Source: Hydractinia symbiolongicarpus (taxonomy: Eukaryota > Cnidaria > Hydrozoa > Anthoathecata > Hydractiniidae). From it: a stretch of 64,000 nucleotides of DNA. Below, piece after piece: positions 23,719-36,763 of the stretch (the first letter of the stretch is position 1; each line of letters opens with the position of its first letter). The notes below the pieces were generated by a model. The model saw only the letters and a program-made list of their open reading frames with translations. It did no database searches and was not told the DNA's origin. A program made the position numbers and the translations under genes. The stretch spans positions 7,690,001 through 7,754,000 of the forward strand of contig NC_079876.1 of assembly GCF_029227915.1 (NCBI RefSeq). Direction: 5' to 3'.

Positions 23719-26560
23719 AATCGTTCGGAAAATGAGTTTACTCCCTGGGTACTTTCTTTGTATACTTTGGACTATACGGGCCGAGTCCGGGATTTACGGG
23801 AAATCGCGGATTTTCGTTTGAGGGCGATTAAACTTCTTTTATTCCGCGTCTCATCAAAAATGAAAACATTTTTGAAAACTACAAGTCTCATGCGTTGTAG
23901 TGGTGAAAAAATAATTTAAAAAATCGTTCGGAAAATGAGTTTACTCCCTGGGTACTTTCTTTGTATACTTTTGACTATACGGGCCGAGTCCGGGGTGTAC
24001 GGTAAATGGCGGGTTTTCGTTTGCCGGCGATTAAACTTCTTTTATTCAGAGTCTCATCAAAAATGAAAACATTTTTGAAAACTACAAGTCTCATGCGTTT
24101 TAGTGGTGAAAAAATAATTTGAAAACTCGTTCGGGAAATGAGTTTACTCCCTGGGTACTTTCTTTGTATACTTTTGATTATACGGGCCGAGTCCAGGGTT
24201 TACGGGAAATGGCGGGTTTTCGTTTGCCGGCGATTAAACTTCTTTTATTAAGCGTCTCATCAAAAATGAAAACATTTTTAAAAACTACAAGTCTCATGGG
24301 CTTTAGTGGTGAAATAATAATTTAAAAAATCGTTCGGGAAATGAGTTTACACCCTGGGTACTTTCTTTGTATACTTTTGACTATACGGGCCGAGACCGGG
24401 ATTTACGGAAAATCGCAGGTTTTCGTTTGCCGGCGATTAAACTTCTTTCATTCAGCGTCTCATCAAAAATGAAAACATTCTTGAAAACTACAAGTCTCAT
24501 GCGTTTTAGTGGTGAAAAAAAAAATTTAAAAATCGTTCGGGAAATAAGTTTACTCCCTGGGTACTTTCTTTGTATACATTCGACTATACGGGCCAAGCCT
24601 GGGATTTACGGGAAATCGCGGGATTTCGTTTGCCGGCGATTTAACCTCTTTCATTAAGCGTCTCATCAAAAATGAAAACATTTTTGAAAACTACAAGTCT
24701 CATGCGTTGTAGTGGTGAAAAAATAATTTAAAAAATCGTTCGGAAAATGAGTTTACTCCCTGGGTACTTTCTTTGTATACTTTTGACTATACGGACCGAG
24801 TCCGGGGTTTACGGGAAATGGCGGGTTTTCGTTTGCCGGCGATTAAACTTCTTTTATTCAGAGTCTCATCAAAAATGAAAACATTTTGAAAACTACAAGT
24901 CTCATGCGTTTTAGTGGTGAAAAAATATTTTAAAAAATCGTTCGGGAAATGAGTTTACACCCTGGGTACTTTCTTTGTGTACTTTTGACTATACGAACCG
25001 AGTCCGGGATTCACGGGAAATCGCAGGTTTTCGTTTGCCGGTGATTAAACTTCTTTTATTCGGCGTCTCATCAAAAATAAAAACATTTTTGAAAACTACA
25101 AGTCTCATGCGTTTTAGTGGTGAAAAAATAATTTAAAAAATCGTTCGGAAAATGAGTTTACTACCTGGGTACTTTCTTTGTATACTTTTGACTATACGGG
25201 CCAAGTCCGGGGTTTACGGGAAATGGCGGGTTTTCGTTTGCCGGCGATTAAACTTCTTTTATTCAGCGTCTCATCAAAAATGAAAACATTTTTGAAAACT
25301 ACAAGTCTCATGCGTTTTAGTGGTGAAAAAATAATTTAAAAAATCGTTCGGGAAATGAGTTTACTCCCTGGGTACTTTCTTTGTATACTTTTGATTATAC
25401 GGGCCGAGTCCAGGGTTTACGGGAAATGGCGGGTTTTCGTTTGCCGGCGATTAAACTTCTTTTATTCAGCGTCTCATCAAAAATGAAAACATTTTTAAAA
25501 ACTACAAGTCTCATGGGCTTTAGTGGTGAAATAATAATTTAAAAAATCGTTCAGGAAATGAGTTTACACCCTGGGTACTTTCTTTGTATACTTTTGACTA
25601 TACGGGCCAAGTCCGGGATTTACGGAAAATCGCAGGTTTTCGTTTGCCGGCGATTAAACTTCCTTCATTCAGCGTCTCATCAAAAATGAAAACATTTTTG
25701 AAAACTACAAGTCTCATGCGTTGTAGTGGTGAAAAAATAATTTAAAAAATCGTTCGGAAAATGAGTTTACTCCCTGGGTACTTTCTTTGTATACTTTTGA
25801 CTATACGGGCCGAGTCCGGGGTTTACGGTAAATGGCGGGTTTTCGTTTGCCGGCGATTAAACTTCTTTTATTCAGAGTCTCATCAAAAATGAAAACATTT
25901 TTGAAAACTACAAGTCTCATGCGTTTTAGTGGTGAAAAAATAATTTAAAAAATCGTTCGGGAAATGAGTTTACTTCCTGGGTACTTTCTTTGTATACTTT
26001 TGATTATACGGGCCGAGTCCAGGGTTTACGGGAAATGGCAGGTTTTCGTTTGCCGGCGATTAAACTTCTTTTATTCAGCGTCTCATCAAAAATGAAAACA
26101 TTTTTAAAAACTACAAGTCTCATGGGCTTTAGTGGTGAAATAATAATTTAAAAAATCGTTCGGGAAATGAGTTTACACCCTGGGTACTTTCTTTGTATAC
26201 TTTTGACTATACGGGCCGAGTCCGGGATTTACGGAAAATCGCAGGTTTTCGTTTGCCGGCGATTAAACTTCTTTCATTCAGCGTCTCATCAAAAATAAAA
26301 ACATTTTTGAAAACTACAAGTCTCATGCGTTTTAGTGGTGAAAAAAAAAAATTAAAAAATCGTTCGGGAAATAAGTTTACTCCCTGGGTACTTTCTTTGT
26401 ATACATTCAACTATACGGGCCAAGCCTGGGATTTACGGGAAATTGCGGGATTTCGTTTGCCGGCGATTAAACCTCTTTCATTAAGCGTCTCATCAAAAAT
26501 GAAAACATTTTTGAAAACTACAAGTCTCATGCGTTTTAGTAGTGAAAAAATAATTTAAAA
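23719..26560. repeat. 14-monomer HOR, copy 2 (2,842 bp)
   Basis: Same marker order as copy 1, but the spacing to GGACCGAG is 2,639 bp (13 monomers): the TTTGGAC/TTTGAGGG unit after the CGATTTAACC monomer is missing, with the joint between about 24655 and 24690. It keeps the CGGGGTTTACGGTAAATGG unit at 25700-25900 that is missing from copy 1, so total length is again 14 monomers. Confidence 0.9.
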
Positions 26561-29402
26561 AATCGTTCGGGAAATGAGTTTACTCCCTGGGTACTTTCTT
26601 TGTATACTTTGGACTATACGGGCCGAGTCCGGGATTTACGGGAAATCGCGGATTTTCGTTTGAGGGCGATTAAACTTCTTTTATTCCGCGTCTCATCAAA
26701 AATGAAAACATTTTTGAAAACTACAAGTCTCATGCGTTGTAGTGGTGAAAAAATAATTTAAAAAATCGTTCGGAAAATGAGTTTACTCCCTGGGTACTTT
26801 CTTTGTATACTTTTGACTATACGGGCCGAGTCCGGGGTGTACGGTAAATGGCGGGTTTTCGTTTGCCGGCGATTAAACTTCTTTTATTCAGAGTCTCATC
26901 AAAAATGAAAACATTTTTGAAAACTACAAGTCTCATGCGTTTTAGTGGTGAAAAAATAATTTGAAAACTCGTTCGGGAAATGAGTTTACTCCCTGGGTAC
27001 TTTCTTTGTATACTTTTGATTATACGGGCCGAGTCCAGGGTTTACGGGAAATGGCGGGTTTTCGTTTGCCGGCGATTAAACTTCTTTTATTAAGCGTCTC
27101 ATCAAAAATGAAAACATTTTTAAAAACTACAAGTCTCATGGGCTTTAGTGGTGAAATAATAATTTAAAAAATCGTTCGGGAAATGAGTTTACACCCTGGG
27201 TACTTTCTTTGTATACTTTTGACTATACGGGCCGAGACCGGGATTTACGGAAAATCGCAGGTTTTCGTTTGCCGGCGATTAAACTTCTTTCATTCAGCGT
27301 CTCATCAAAAATGAAAACATTCTTGAAAACTACAAGTCTCATGCGTTTTAGTGGTGAAAAAAAAAATTTAAAAATCGTTCGGGAAATAAGTTTACTCCCT
27401 GGGTACTTTCTTTGTATACATTCGACTATACGGGCCAAGCCTGGGATTTACGGGAAATCGCGGGATTTCGTTTGCCGGCGATTTAACCTCTTTCATTAAG
27501 CGTCTCATCAAAAATGAAAACATTTTTGAAAACTACTAGTCTCATGCGTTTTAGTGGTGAAAAAATAATTTAAAAAATCGTTCGGGAAATGAGTTTACTC
27601 CCTGGGTACTTTCTTTGTATACTTTGGACTATACGGGCCGAGTCCGGGATTTACGGGAAATCGCGGATTTTCGTTTGAGGGCGATTAAACTTCTTTTATT
27701 CCGCGTCTCATCAAAAATGAAAACATTTTTGAAAACTACAAGTCTCATGCGTTGTAGTGGTGAAAAAATAATTTAAAAAATCTTTCGGAAAATGAGTTTA
27801 CTCCCTGGGTACTTTCTTTGTATACTTTTGACTATACGGACCGAGTCCGGGGTTTACGGGAAATGGCGGGTTTTCGTTTGCCGGCGATTAAACTTCTTTT
27901 ATTCAGAGTCTCATCAAAAATGAAAACATTTTGAAAACTACAAGTCTCATGCGTTTTAGTGGTGAAAAAATATTTTAAAAAATCGTTCGGGAAATGAGTT
28001 TACACCCTGGGTACTTTCTTTGTGTACTTTTGACTATACGAACCGAGTCCGGGATTCACGGGAAATCGCAGGTTTTCGTTTGCCGGTGATTAAACTTCTT
28101 TTATTCGGCGTCTCATCAAAAATAAAAACATTTTTGAAAACTACAAGTCTCATGCGTTTTAGTGGTGAAAAAATAATTTAAAAAATCGTTCGGAAAATGA
28201 GTTTACTACCTGGGTACTTTCTTTGTATACTTTTGACTATACGGGCCAAGTCCGGGGTTTACGGGAAATGGCGGGTTTTCGTTTGCCGGCGATTAAACTT
28301 CTTTTATTCAGCGTCTCATCAAAAATGAAAACATTTTTGAAAACTACAAGTCTCATGCGTTTTAGTGGTGAAAAAATAATTTAAAAAATCGTTCGGGAAA
28401 TGAGTTTACTCCCTGGGTACTTTCTTTGTATACTTTTGATTATACGGGCCGAGTCCAGGGTTTACGGGAAATGGCGGGTTTTCGTTTGCCGGCGATTAAA
28501 CTTCTTTTATTCAGCGTCTCATCAAAAATGAAAACATTTTTAAAAACTACAAGTCTCATGGGCTTTAGTGGTGAAATAATAATTTAAAAAATCGTTCAGG
28601 AAATGAGTTTACACCCTGGGTACTTTCTTTGTATACTTTTGACTATACGGGCCAAGTCCGGGATTTACGGAAAATCGCAGGTTTTCGTTTGCCGGCGATT
28701 AAACTTCCTTCATTCAGCGTCTCATTAAAAATGAAAACATTTTTGAAAACTACAAGTCTCATGCGTTGTAGTGGTGAAAAAATAATTTAAAAAATCGTTC
28801 GGAAAATGAGTTTACTCCCTGGGTACTTTCTTTGTATACTTTTGACTATACGGGCCGAGTCCGGGGTTTACGGTAAATGGCGGGTTTTCGTTTGCCGGCG
28901 ATTAAACTTCTTTTATTCAGAGTCTCATCAAAAATGAAAACATTTTTGAAAACTACAAGTCTCATGCGTTTTAGTGGTGAAAAAATAATTTAAAAAATCG
29001 TTCGGGAAATGAGTTTACTTCCTGGGTACTTTCTTTGTATACTTTTGATTATACGGGCCGAGTCCAGGGTTTACGGGAAATGGCAGGTTTTCGTTTGCCG
29101 GCGATTAAACTTCTTTCATTCAGCGTCTCATCAAAAATAAAAACATTTTTGAAAACTACAAGTCTCATGCGTTTTAGTGGTGAAAAAAAAAAATTAAAAA
29201 ATCGTTCGGGAAATAAGTTTACTCCCTGGGTACTTTCTTTGTATACATTCAACTATACGGGCCAAGCCTGGGATTTACGGGAAATTGCGGGATTTCGTTT
29301 GCCGGCGATTAAACCTCTTTCATTAAGCGTCTCATCAAAAATGAAAACATTTTTGAAAACTACAAGTCTCATGCGTTTTAGTAGTGAAAAAATAATTTAA
29401 AA
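26561..29402. repeat. 14-monomer HOR, copy 3 (2,842 bp)
   Basis: This keeps both units that copies 1 and 2 lost singly (27541-27745 and about 28735-28940), making the spacing of GGACCGAG from copy 2 3,045 bp, or 15 monomers. It instead lost the unit equivalent to about 26070-26270: a TTGATTATAC / TCCAGGG / GGCAGG left part is fused to CTTCTTTCATTCAG with AAAAATAAAAAC near 29100-29130. The result is once more 14 monomers. Confidence 0.9.
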
Positions 29403-29934
29403 AATCGTTCGGGAAATGAGTTTACTCCCTGGGTACTTTCTTTGTATACTTTGGACTATACGGGCCGAGTCCGGGATTTACGGGAAATCGCGGATTTTCG
29501 TTTGAGGGCGATTAAACTTCTTTTATTCCGCGTCTCATCAAAAATGAAAACATTTTTGAAAACTACAAGTCTCATGCGTTGTAGTGGTGAAAAAATAATT
29601 TAAAAAATCGTTCGGAAAATGAGTTTACTCCCTGGGTACTTTCTTTGTATACTTTTGACTATACGGGCCGAGTCCGGGGTTTACGGTAAATGGCGGGTTT
29701 TCGTTTGCCGGCGATTAAACTTCTTTTATTGAGAGTCTCATCAAAAATGAAAACATTTTTGAAAACTACAAGTCTCATGCGTTTTAGTGGTGAAAAAATA
29801 TTTTAAAAAATCGTTCGGGAAATGAGTTTACTCCCTGGGTACTTTCTTTGTATAATTTTGACTATACGGGCCGAGTCCGGGATTTACGGGAAGTCGCGGG
29901 TTTTCGTTTGCCGGCGTTTAAACTTCTTTTATTC
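29326..29934. repeat. 3-monomer duplication, copy 1 (609 bp)
   Basis: The private marker TTTTAGTAGTGAAAA lies at about 29377 and 29986, 609 bp apart. The unit has a TTTGGAC/TTTGAGGG monomer, a GTTGTAG monomer with TTATTGAGAGTC, and an ATAATTTTGAC/GAAGTCGC monomer. Its left end overlaps the tail of the third 14-mer, from which it was evidently copied. Confidence 0.85.
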
Positions 29935-30572
29935 AGCGTCTCATCAAAAATGAAAACATTTTTGAAAACTACAAGTCTCATGCGTTTTAGTAGTGAAAAA
30001 ATAATTTAAAAAATCGTTCGGGAAATGAGTTTACTCCCTGGGTACTTTCTTTGTATACTTTGGACTATACGGGCCGAGTCCGGGATTTACGGGAAATCGC
30101 GGATTTTCGTTTGAGGGCGATTAAACTTCTTTTATTCCGCGTCTCATCAAAAATGAAAACATTTTTGAAAACTACAAGTCTCATGCGTTGTAGTGGTGAA
30201 AAAATAATTTAAAAAATCGTTCGGAAAATGAGTTTACTCCCTGGGTACTTTCTTTGTATACTTTTGACTATACGGGCCGAGTCCGGGGTTTACGGTAAAT
30301 GGCGGGTTTTCGTTTGCCGGCGATTAAACTTCTTTTATTGAGAGTCTCATCAAAAATGAAAACATTTTTGAAAACTACAAGTCTCATGCGTTTTAGTGGT
30401 GAAAAAATATTTTAAAAAATCGTTCGGGAAATGAGTTTACTCCCTGGGTACTTTCTTTGTATAATTTTGACTATACGGGCCGAGTCCGGGATTTACGGGA
30501 AGTCGCGGGTTTTCGTTTGCCGGCGTTTAAACTTCTTTTATTCAGCGTCTCATCAAAAATGAAAACATTTTT
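29935..30572. repeat. 3-monomer duplication, copy 2
   Basis: This matches 29326-29963 and stops at CATTTTTAAAAAC (A at 30573 against G at 29964). Its right part is itself included in the next, 8-monomer duplication. Confidence 0.85.
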
Positions 30573-31765
30573 AAAAACTACAAGTCTCATGGGCTTTAGT
30601 GGTGAAATAATAATTTAAAAAATCGTTCGGGAAATGAGTTTACACCCTGGGTACTTTCTTTGTGTACTTTTGACTATACGGGCCGAGTCCGGGATTTACG
30701 GGAAATCGCAGGTTTTCGTTTGCCGGCGATTAAACTTCTTTTATTCAGCGTCTCATCAAAAATGAAAACATTTTTAAAAACTACAAGTCTCATGGGCTTC
30801 AGTGGTGAAATAATAATTTAAAAAATCGTTCGGGAAATGAGTTTACACCCTGGGTACTTTCTTTGTGTACTTTTGACTATACGAGCCGAGTCCGGGATTT
30901 ACGGGAAATCGCAGGTTTTCGTTTGCCGGCGATTAAACTTCTTTTATTCGGCGTCTCATCAAAAATAAAAACATTTTTGAAAACTACAAGTCTCATGCGT
31001 TTTAGTGGTAAAAAAATAATTTAAAAAATCGTTCGGAAAATGAGTTTACTCCCTGGGTACTTTCTTTGTATACTTTTGACTATACGGGCCAAGTCCGGGG
31101 TTTACGGGAAATGGCGGGTTTTCGTTTGCCGGCGATTAAACTTCTTTTATTCAGCGTCTCAACAAAAATGAAAACATTTTTGAAAACTACAAGTCTCATG
31201 CGTTTTAGTGGTGAAAAAATAATTTAAAAAATCGTTCGGGAAATGAGTTTACTCCCTGGGTACTTTCTTTGTATACTTTTGATTATACGGGCCGAGTCCA
31301 GGGTTTACGGGAAATGGCGGGTTTTCGTTTGCCGGCGATTAAACTTCTTTTATTCAGCGTCTCATCAAAAATGAAAACATTTTTAAAAACTACAAGTCTC
31401 ATGGGCTTTAGTGGTGAAATAATAATTTAAAAAATCGTTCGGGAAATGAGTTTACACCCTGGGTACTTTCTTTGTATACTTTTGACTATACGGGCCGAGT
31501 CCGGGATTTACGGAAAATCGCAGGTTTTCGTTTGCCGGCGATTAAACTTCTTTCATTCAGCGTCTCATCAAAAATGAAAACATTTTTGAAAACTACAAGT
31601 CTCATGCGTTGTAGTGGTGAAAAAATAATTTAAAAAATCGTTCGGAAAATGAGTTTACTCCCTGGGTACTTTCTTTGTATACTTTTGACTATACGGGCCG
31701 AGTCCGGGGTTTACGGTAAATGGCGGGTTTTCGTTTGCCGGCGATTAAACTTCTTTTATTCAGAG
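30142..31765. repeat. 8-monomer HOR, copy 1 (1,624 bp)
   Basis: CATGGGCTTCAGTGG (30791, 32415), ACGAGCCGAG, GTCTCAACAAAAATG and TTATTGAGAGTC (30340, 31964) recur at exactly 1,624 bp. The unit begins inside the second copy of the 3-mer, so it arose after that duplication. Confidence 0.85.
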
Positions 31766-33436
31766 TCTCATCAAAAATGAAAACATTTTTGAAAACTACA
31801 AGTCTCATGCGTTGTAGTGGTGAAAAAATAATTTAAAAAATCGTTCGGAAAATGAGTTTACTCCCTGGGTACTTTCTTTGTATACTTTTGACTATACGGG
31901 CCGAGTCCGGGGTTTACGGTAAATGGCGGGTTTTCGTTTGCCGGCGATTAAACTTCTTTTATTGAGAGTCTCATCAAAAATGAAAACATTTTTGAAAACT
32001 ACAAGTCTCATGCGTTTTAGTGGTGAAAAAATATTTTAAAAAATCGTTCGGGAAATGAGTTTACTCCCTGGGTACTTTCTTTGTATAATTTTGACTATAC
32101 GGGCCGAGTCCGGGATTTACGGGAAGTCGCGGGTTTTCGTTTGCCGGCGTTTAAACTTCTTTTATTCAGCGTCTCATCAAAAATGAAAACATTTTTAAAA
32201 ACTACAAGTCTCATGGGCTTTAGTGGTGAAATAATAATTTAAAAAATCGTTCGGGAAATGAGTTTACACCCTGGGTACTTTCTTTGTGTACTTTTGACTA
32301 TACGGGCCGAGTCCGGGATTTACGGGAAATCGCAGGTTTTCGTTTGCCGGCGATTAAACTTCTTTTATTCAGCGTCTCATCAAAAATGAAAACATTTTTA
32401 AAAACTACAAGTCTCATGGGCTTCAGTGGTGAAATAATAATTTAAAAAATCGTTCGGGAAATGAGTTTACACCCTGGGTACTTTCTTTGTGTACTTTTGA
32501 CTATACGAGCCGAGTCCGGGATTTACGGGAAATCGCAGGTTTTCGTTTGCCGGCGATTAAACTTCTTTTATTCGGCGTCTCATCAAAAATAAAAACATTT
32601 TTGAAAACTACAAGTCTCATGCGTTTTAGTGGTAAAAAAATAATTTAAAAAATCGTTCGGAAAATGAGTTTACTCCCTGGGTACTTTCTTTGTATACTTT
32701 TGACTATACGGGCCAAGTCCGGGGTTTACGGGAAATGGCGGGTTTTCGTTTGCCGGCGATTAAACTTCTTTTATTCAGCGTCTCAACAAAAATGAAAACA
32801 TTTTTGAAAACTACAAGTCTCATGCGTTTTAGTGGTGAAAAAATAATTTAAAAAATCGTTCGGGAAATGAGTTTACTCCCTGGGTACTTTCTTTGTATAC
32901 TTTTGATTATACGGGCCGAGTCCAGGGTTTACGGGAAATGGCGGGTTTTCGTTTGCCGGCGATTAAACTTCTTTTATTCAGCGTCTCATCAAAAATGAAA
33001 ACATTTTTAAAAACTACAAGTCTCATGGGCTTTAGTGGTGAAATAATAATTTAAAAAATCGTTCGGGAAATGAGTTTACACCCTGGGTACTTTCTTTGTA
33101 TACTTTTGACTATACGGGCCGAGTCCGGGATTTACGGAAAATCGCAGGTTTTCGTTTGCCGGCGATTAAACTTCTTTCATTCAGCGTCTCATCAAAAATG
33201 AAAACATTTTTGAAAACTACAAGTCTCATGCGTTGTAGTGGTGAAAAAATAATTTAAAAAATCGTTCGGAAAATGAGTTTACTCCCTGGGTACTTTCTTT
33301 GTATACTTTTGACTATACGGGCCGAGTCCGGGGTTTACGGTAAATGGCGGGTTTTCGTTTGCCGGCGATTAAACTTCTTTTATTCAGAGTCTCATCAAAA
33401 ATGAAAACATTTTTGAAAACTACAAGTCTCATGCGT
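31766..33436. repeat. 8-monomer HOR, copy 2
   Basis: This repeats 30142-31812 and parts from it at CATGCGTT, with TTAGTGG at 33437 against GTAGTGG at 31813. Its right end lies inside the first copy of the next 9-monomer duplication. Confidence 0.85.
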
Positions 33437-34489
33437 TTTAGTGGTGAAAAAATAATTTAAAAAATCGTTCGGGAAATGAGTTTACTCCCTGGGTACTTTC
33501 TTTGTATACTTTTGATTATACGGGCCGAGTCCAGGGTTTACGGGAAATGGCGGGTTTTCGTTTGCCGGCGATTAAACTTCTTTTATTCAGCGTCTCATCA
33601 AAAATGAAAACATTTTTAAAAACTACAAGTCTCATGGGCTTTAGTGGTGAAATAATAATTTAAAAAATCGTTCGGGAAATGAGTTTACACCCTGGGTACT
33701 TTCTTTGTATACTTTTGACTATACGGGCCGAGTCCGGGATTTACGGAAAATCGCAGGTTTTCGTTTGCCGGCGATTAAACTTCTTTCATTCAGCGTCTCA
33801 TCAAAAATGAAAACATTTTTGAAAACTACAAGTCTCATGCGTTTTAGTGGTGAAAAAAAAAAAATTAAAAAATCGTTCGGGAAATAAGTTTACTCCCTGG
33901 GTACTTTCTTTGTATACATTCAACTATACGGGCCAAGCCTGGGATTTACGGGAATTCGCGGGATTTCGTTTGCCGGCGATTAAACCTCTTTCATTAAGCG
34001 TCTCATCAAAAATGAAAACATTTTTGAAAACTACAAGTCTCATGCGTTTTAGTGGTGAAAAAATAATTTAAAAAATCGTTCGGAAATGAGTTTACTCCCT
34101 GGGTACTTTCTTTGTATACTTTGGACTATACGGGCCAAGTCCGGGATTTACGGGAAATCGCGGATTTTCGTTTGAGGGCGATTAAACTTCTTTTATTCCG
34201 CGTCTCATCAAAAATGAAAACATTTTTGAAAACTACAAGTCTTATGCGTTGTAGTGGTGAAAAAATAATTTAAAAAATCGTTCGGAAAATGAGTTTACTC
34301 CCTGGGTACTTTCTTTGTATACTTTTGACTATACGGGCCGAGTCCGGGGTTTACGGTAAATGGCGGGTTTTCGTTTGCCGGCGATTAAACTTCTTTTATT
34401 GAGAGTCTCATCAAAAATGAAAACATTTTTGAAAACTACAAGTCTCATGCGTTTTAGTGGTGAAAAAATATTTTAAAAAATCGTTCGGG
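32662..34489. repeat. 9-monomer duplication, copy 1 (1,828 bp)
   Basis: GTCTCAACAAAAATG (32783 and 34611) and the long A tract beginning about 33853 and 35681 recur at a 1,828-bp offset, nine monomers plus one base from the A-tract expansion. GGAATTCGCGGG and the one-base-short TCGTTCGGAAATG are private markers. Confidence 0.85.
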
Positions 34490-36352
34490 AAATGAGTTTA
34501 CTCCCTGGGTACTTTCTTTGTATACTTTTGACTATACGGGCCAAGTCCGGGGTTTACGGGAAATGGCCGGTTTTCGTTTGCCGGCGATTAAACTTCTTTT
34601 ATTCAGCGTCTCAACAAAAATGAAAACATTTTTGAAAACTACAAGTCTCATGCGTTTTAGTGGTGAAAAAATAATTTAAAAAATCGTTCGGGAAATGAGT
34701 TTACTCCCTGGGTACTTTCTTTGTATACTTTTGATTATACGGGCCGAGTCCAGGGTTTACGGGAAATGGCGGGTTTTCGTTTGCCGGCGATTAAACTTCT
34801 TTTATTCAGCGTCTCATCAAAAATGAAAACATTTTTAAAAACTACAAGTCTCATGGGCTTTAGTGGTGAAATAATAATTTAAAAAATCGTTCGGGAAATG
34901 AGTTTACACCCTGGGTACTTTCTTTGTATACTTTTGACTATACGGGCCGAGTCCGGGATTTACGGAAAATCGCAGGTTTTCGTTTGCCGGCGATTAAACT
35001 TCTTTCATTCAGCGTCTCATCAAAAATGAAAACATTTTTGAAAACTACAAGTCTCATGCGTTGTAGTGGTGAAAAAATAATTTAAAAAATCGTTCGGAAA
35101 ATGAGTTTACTTCCTGGGTACTTTCTTTGTATACTTTTGACTATACGGGCCGAGTCCGGGGTTTACGGTAAATGGCGGGTTTTCGTTTGCCGGCGATTAA
35201 ACTTCTTTTATTCAGAGTCTCATCAAAAATGAAAACATTTTTGAAAACTACAAGTCTCATGCGTTTTAGTGGTGAAAAAATAATTTAAAAAATCGTTCGG
35301 GAAATGAGTTTACTCCCTGGGTACTTTCTTTGTATACTTTTGATTATACGGGCCGAGTCCAGGGTTTACGGGAAATGGCGGGTTTTCGTTTGCCGGCGAT
35401 TAAACTTCTTTTATTCAGCGTCTCATCAAAAATGAAAACATTTTTAAAAACTACAAGTCTCATGGGCTTTAGTGGTGAAATAATAATTTAAAAAATCGTT
35501 CGGGAAATGATTTTACACCCTGGGTACTTTCTTTGTATACTTTTGACTATACGGGCCGAGTCCGGGATTTACGGAAAATCGCAGGTTTTCGTTTGCCGGC
35601 GATTAAACTTCTTTCATTCAGCGTCTCATCAAAAATGAAAACATTTTTGAAAACTACAAGTCTCATGCGTTTTAGTGGTGAAAAAAAAAAAATTAAAAAA
35701 TCGTTCGGGAAATAAGTTTACTCCCTGGGTACTTTCTTTGTATACATTCAACTATACGGGCCAAGCCTGGGATTTACGGGAATTCGCGGGATTTCGTTTG
35801 CCGGCGATTAAACCTCTTTCATTAAGCGTCTCATCAAAAATGAAAACATTTTTGAAAACTACAAGTCTCATGCGTTTTAGTGGTGAAAAAATAATTTAAA
35901 AAATCGTTCGGAAATGAGTTTACTCCCTGGGTACTTTCTTTGTATACTTTGGACTATACGGGCCAAGTCCGGGATTTACGGGAAATCGCGGATTTTCGTT
36001 TGAGGGCGATTAAACTTCTTTTATTCCGCGTCTCATCAAAAATGAAAACATTTTTGAAAACTACAAGTCTCATGCGTTGTAGTGGTGAAAAAATAATTTA
36101 AAAAATCGTTCGGAAAATGAGTTTACTCCCTGGGTAATTTCTTTGTATACTTTTGACTATACGGGCCGAGTCCGGGGTTTACGGTAAATGGCGGGTTTTC
36201 GTTTGCCGGCGATTAAACTTCTTTTATTGAGAGTCTCATCAAAAATGAAAACATTTTTGAAAACTACAAGTCTCATGCGTTTTAGTGGTGAAAAAATATT
36301 TTAAAAAATCGTTCGGGAAATGAGTTTACTCCCTGGGTACTTTCTTTGTATA
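34490..36352. repeat. 9-monomer duplication, copy 2
   Basis: This matches 32662-34524, ending where TTTGTATAC is replaced by TTTGTATAA. Single-base differences include GGCCGG at 34566, CTTCCTGGG at 35111, ATGATTTTAC at 35509 and GGTAATTTC at 36135. Confidence 0.85.
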
Positions 36353-36763
36353 ATTTTGACTATATGGGCCGAGTCCGGGATTTACGGGAAATCGCGGGTT
36401 TTCGTTTGCTGGCGATTAAACCACTTTCATTAAGCGTCTTATCAAAAATGAAAACATTTCTGAAAACTACAAGTCTCATGCGTTTTAGTGGTGAAAAAAT
36501 AATTTAAAAAATCGTTCGGGAAATGAGTTTACTCACAGGGTACTTTCTTTGTATACACTTGACTATACGGGCCAAGCCCGGGATTTACGGGAAATCGCAG
36601 GTTATCGTTTGCCGGCGATTAAACTTTTTTCATTAACCGTCTCATCAAAAATGAAAACATTTGTGAAAACTACAAGTCTCATGCGTTTTAGTGGTAAAAA
36701 AAAAAATTAAAAAATCGTTCGGGAAATAAGTTTACTTCCTGGGTACTTTCTTTGTATACATTC
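35545..36763. repeat. 6-monomer duplication, copy 1 (1,219 bp)
   Basis: The block with the 12-13-base A tract, GGAATTCGCGG, TTATTGAGAGTC (36229, 37448), TATATGGG, CTGGCGATTAAACC and TTATCGTTTGCC recurs 1,219 bp later. Its first half belongs to the second copy of the 9-monomer unit; its second half adds ACTCACAGGG monomers. Confidence 0.85.
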
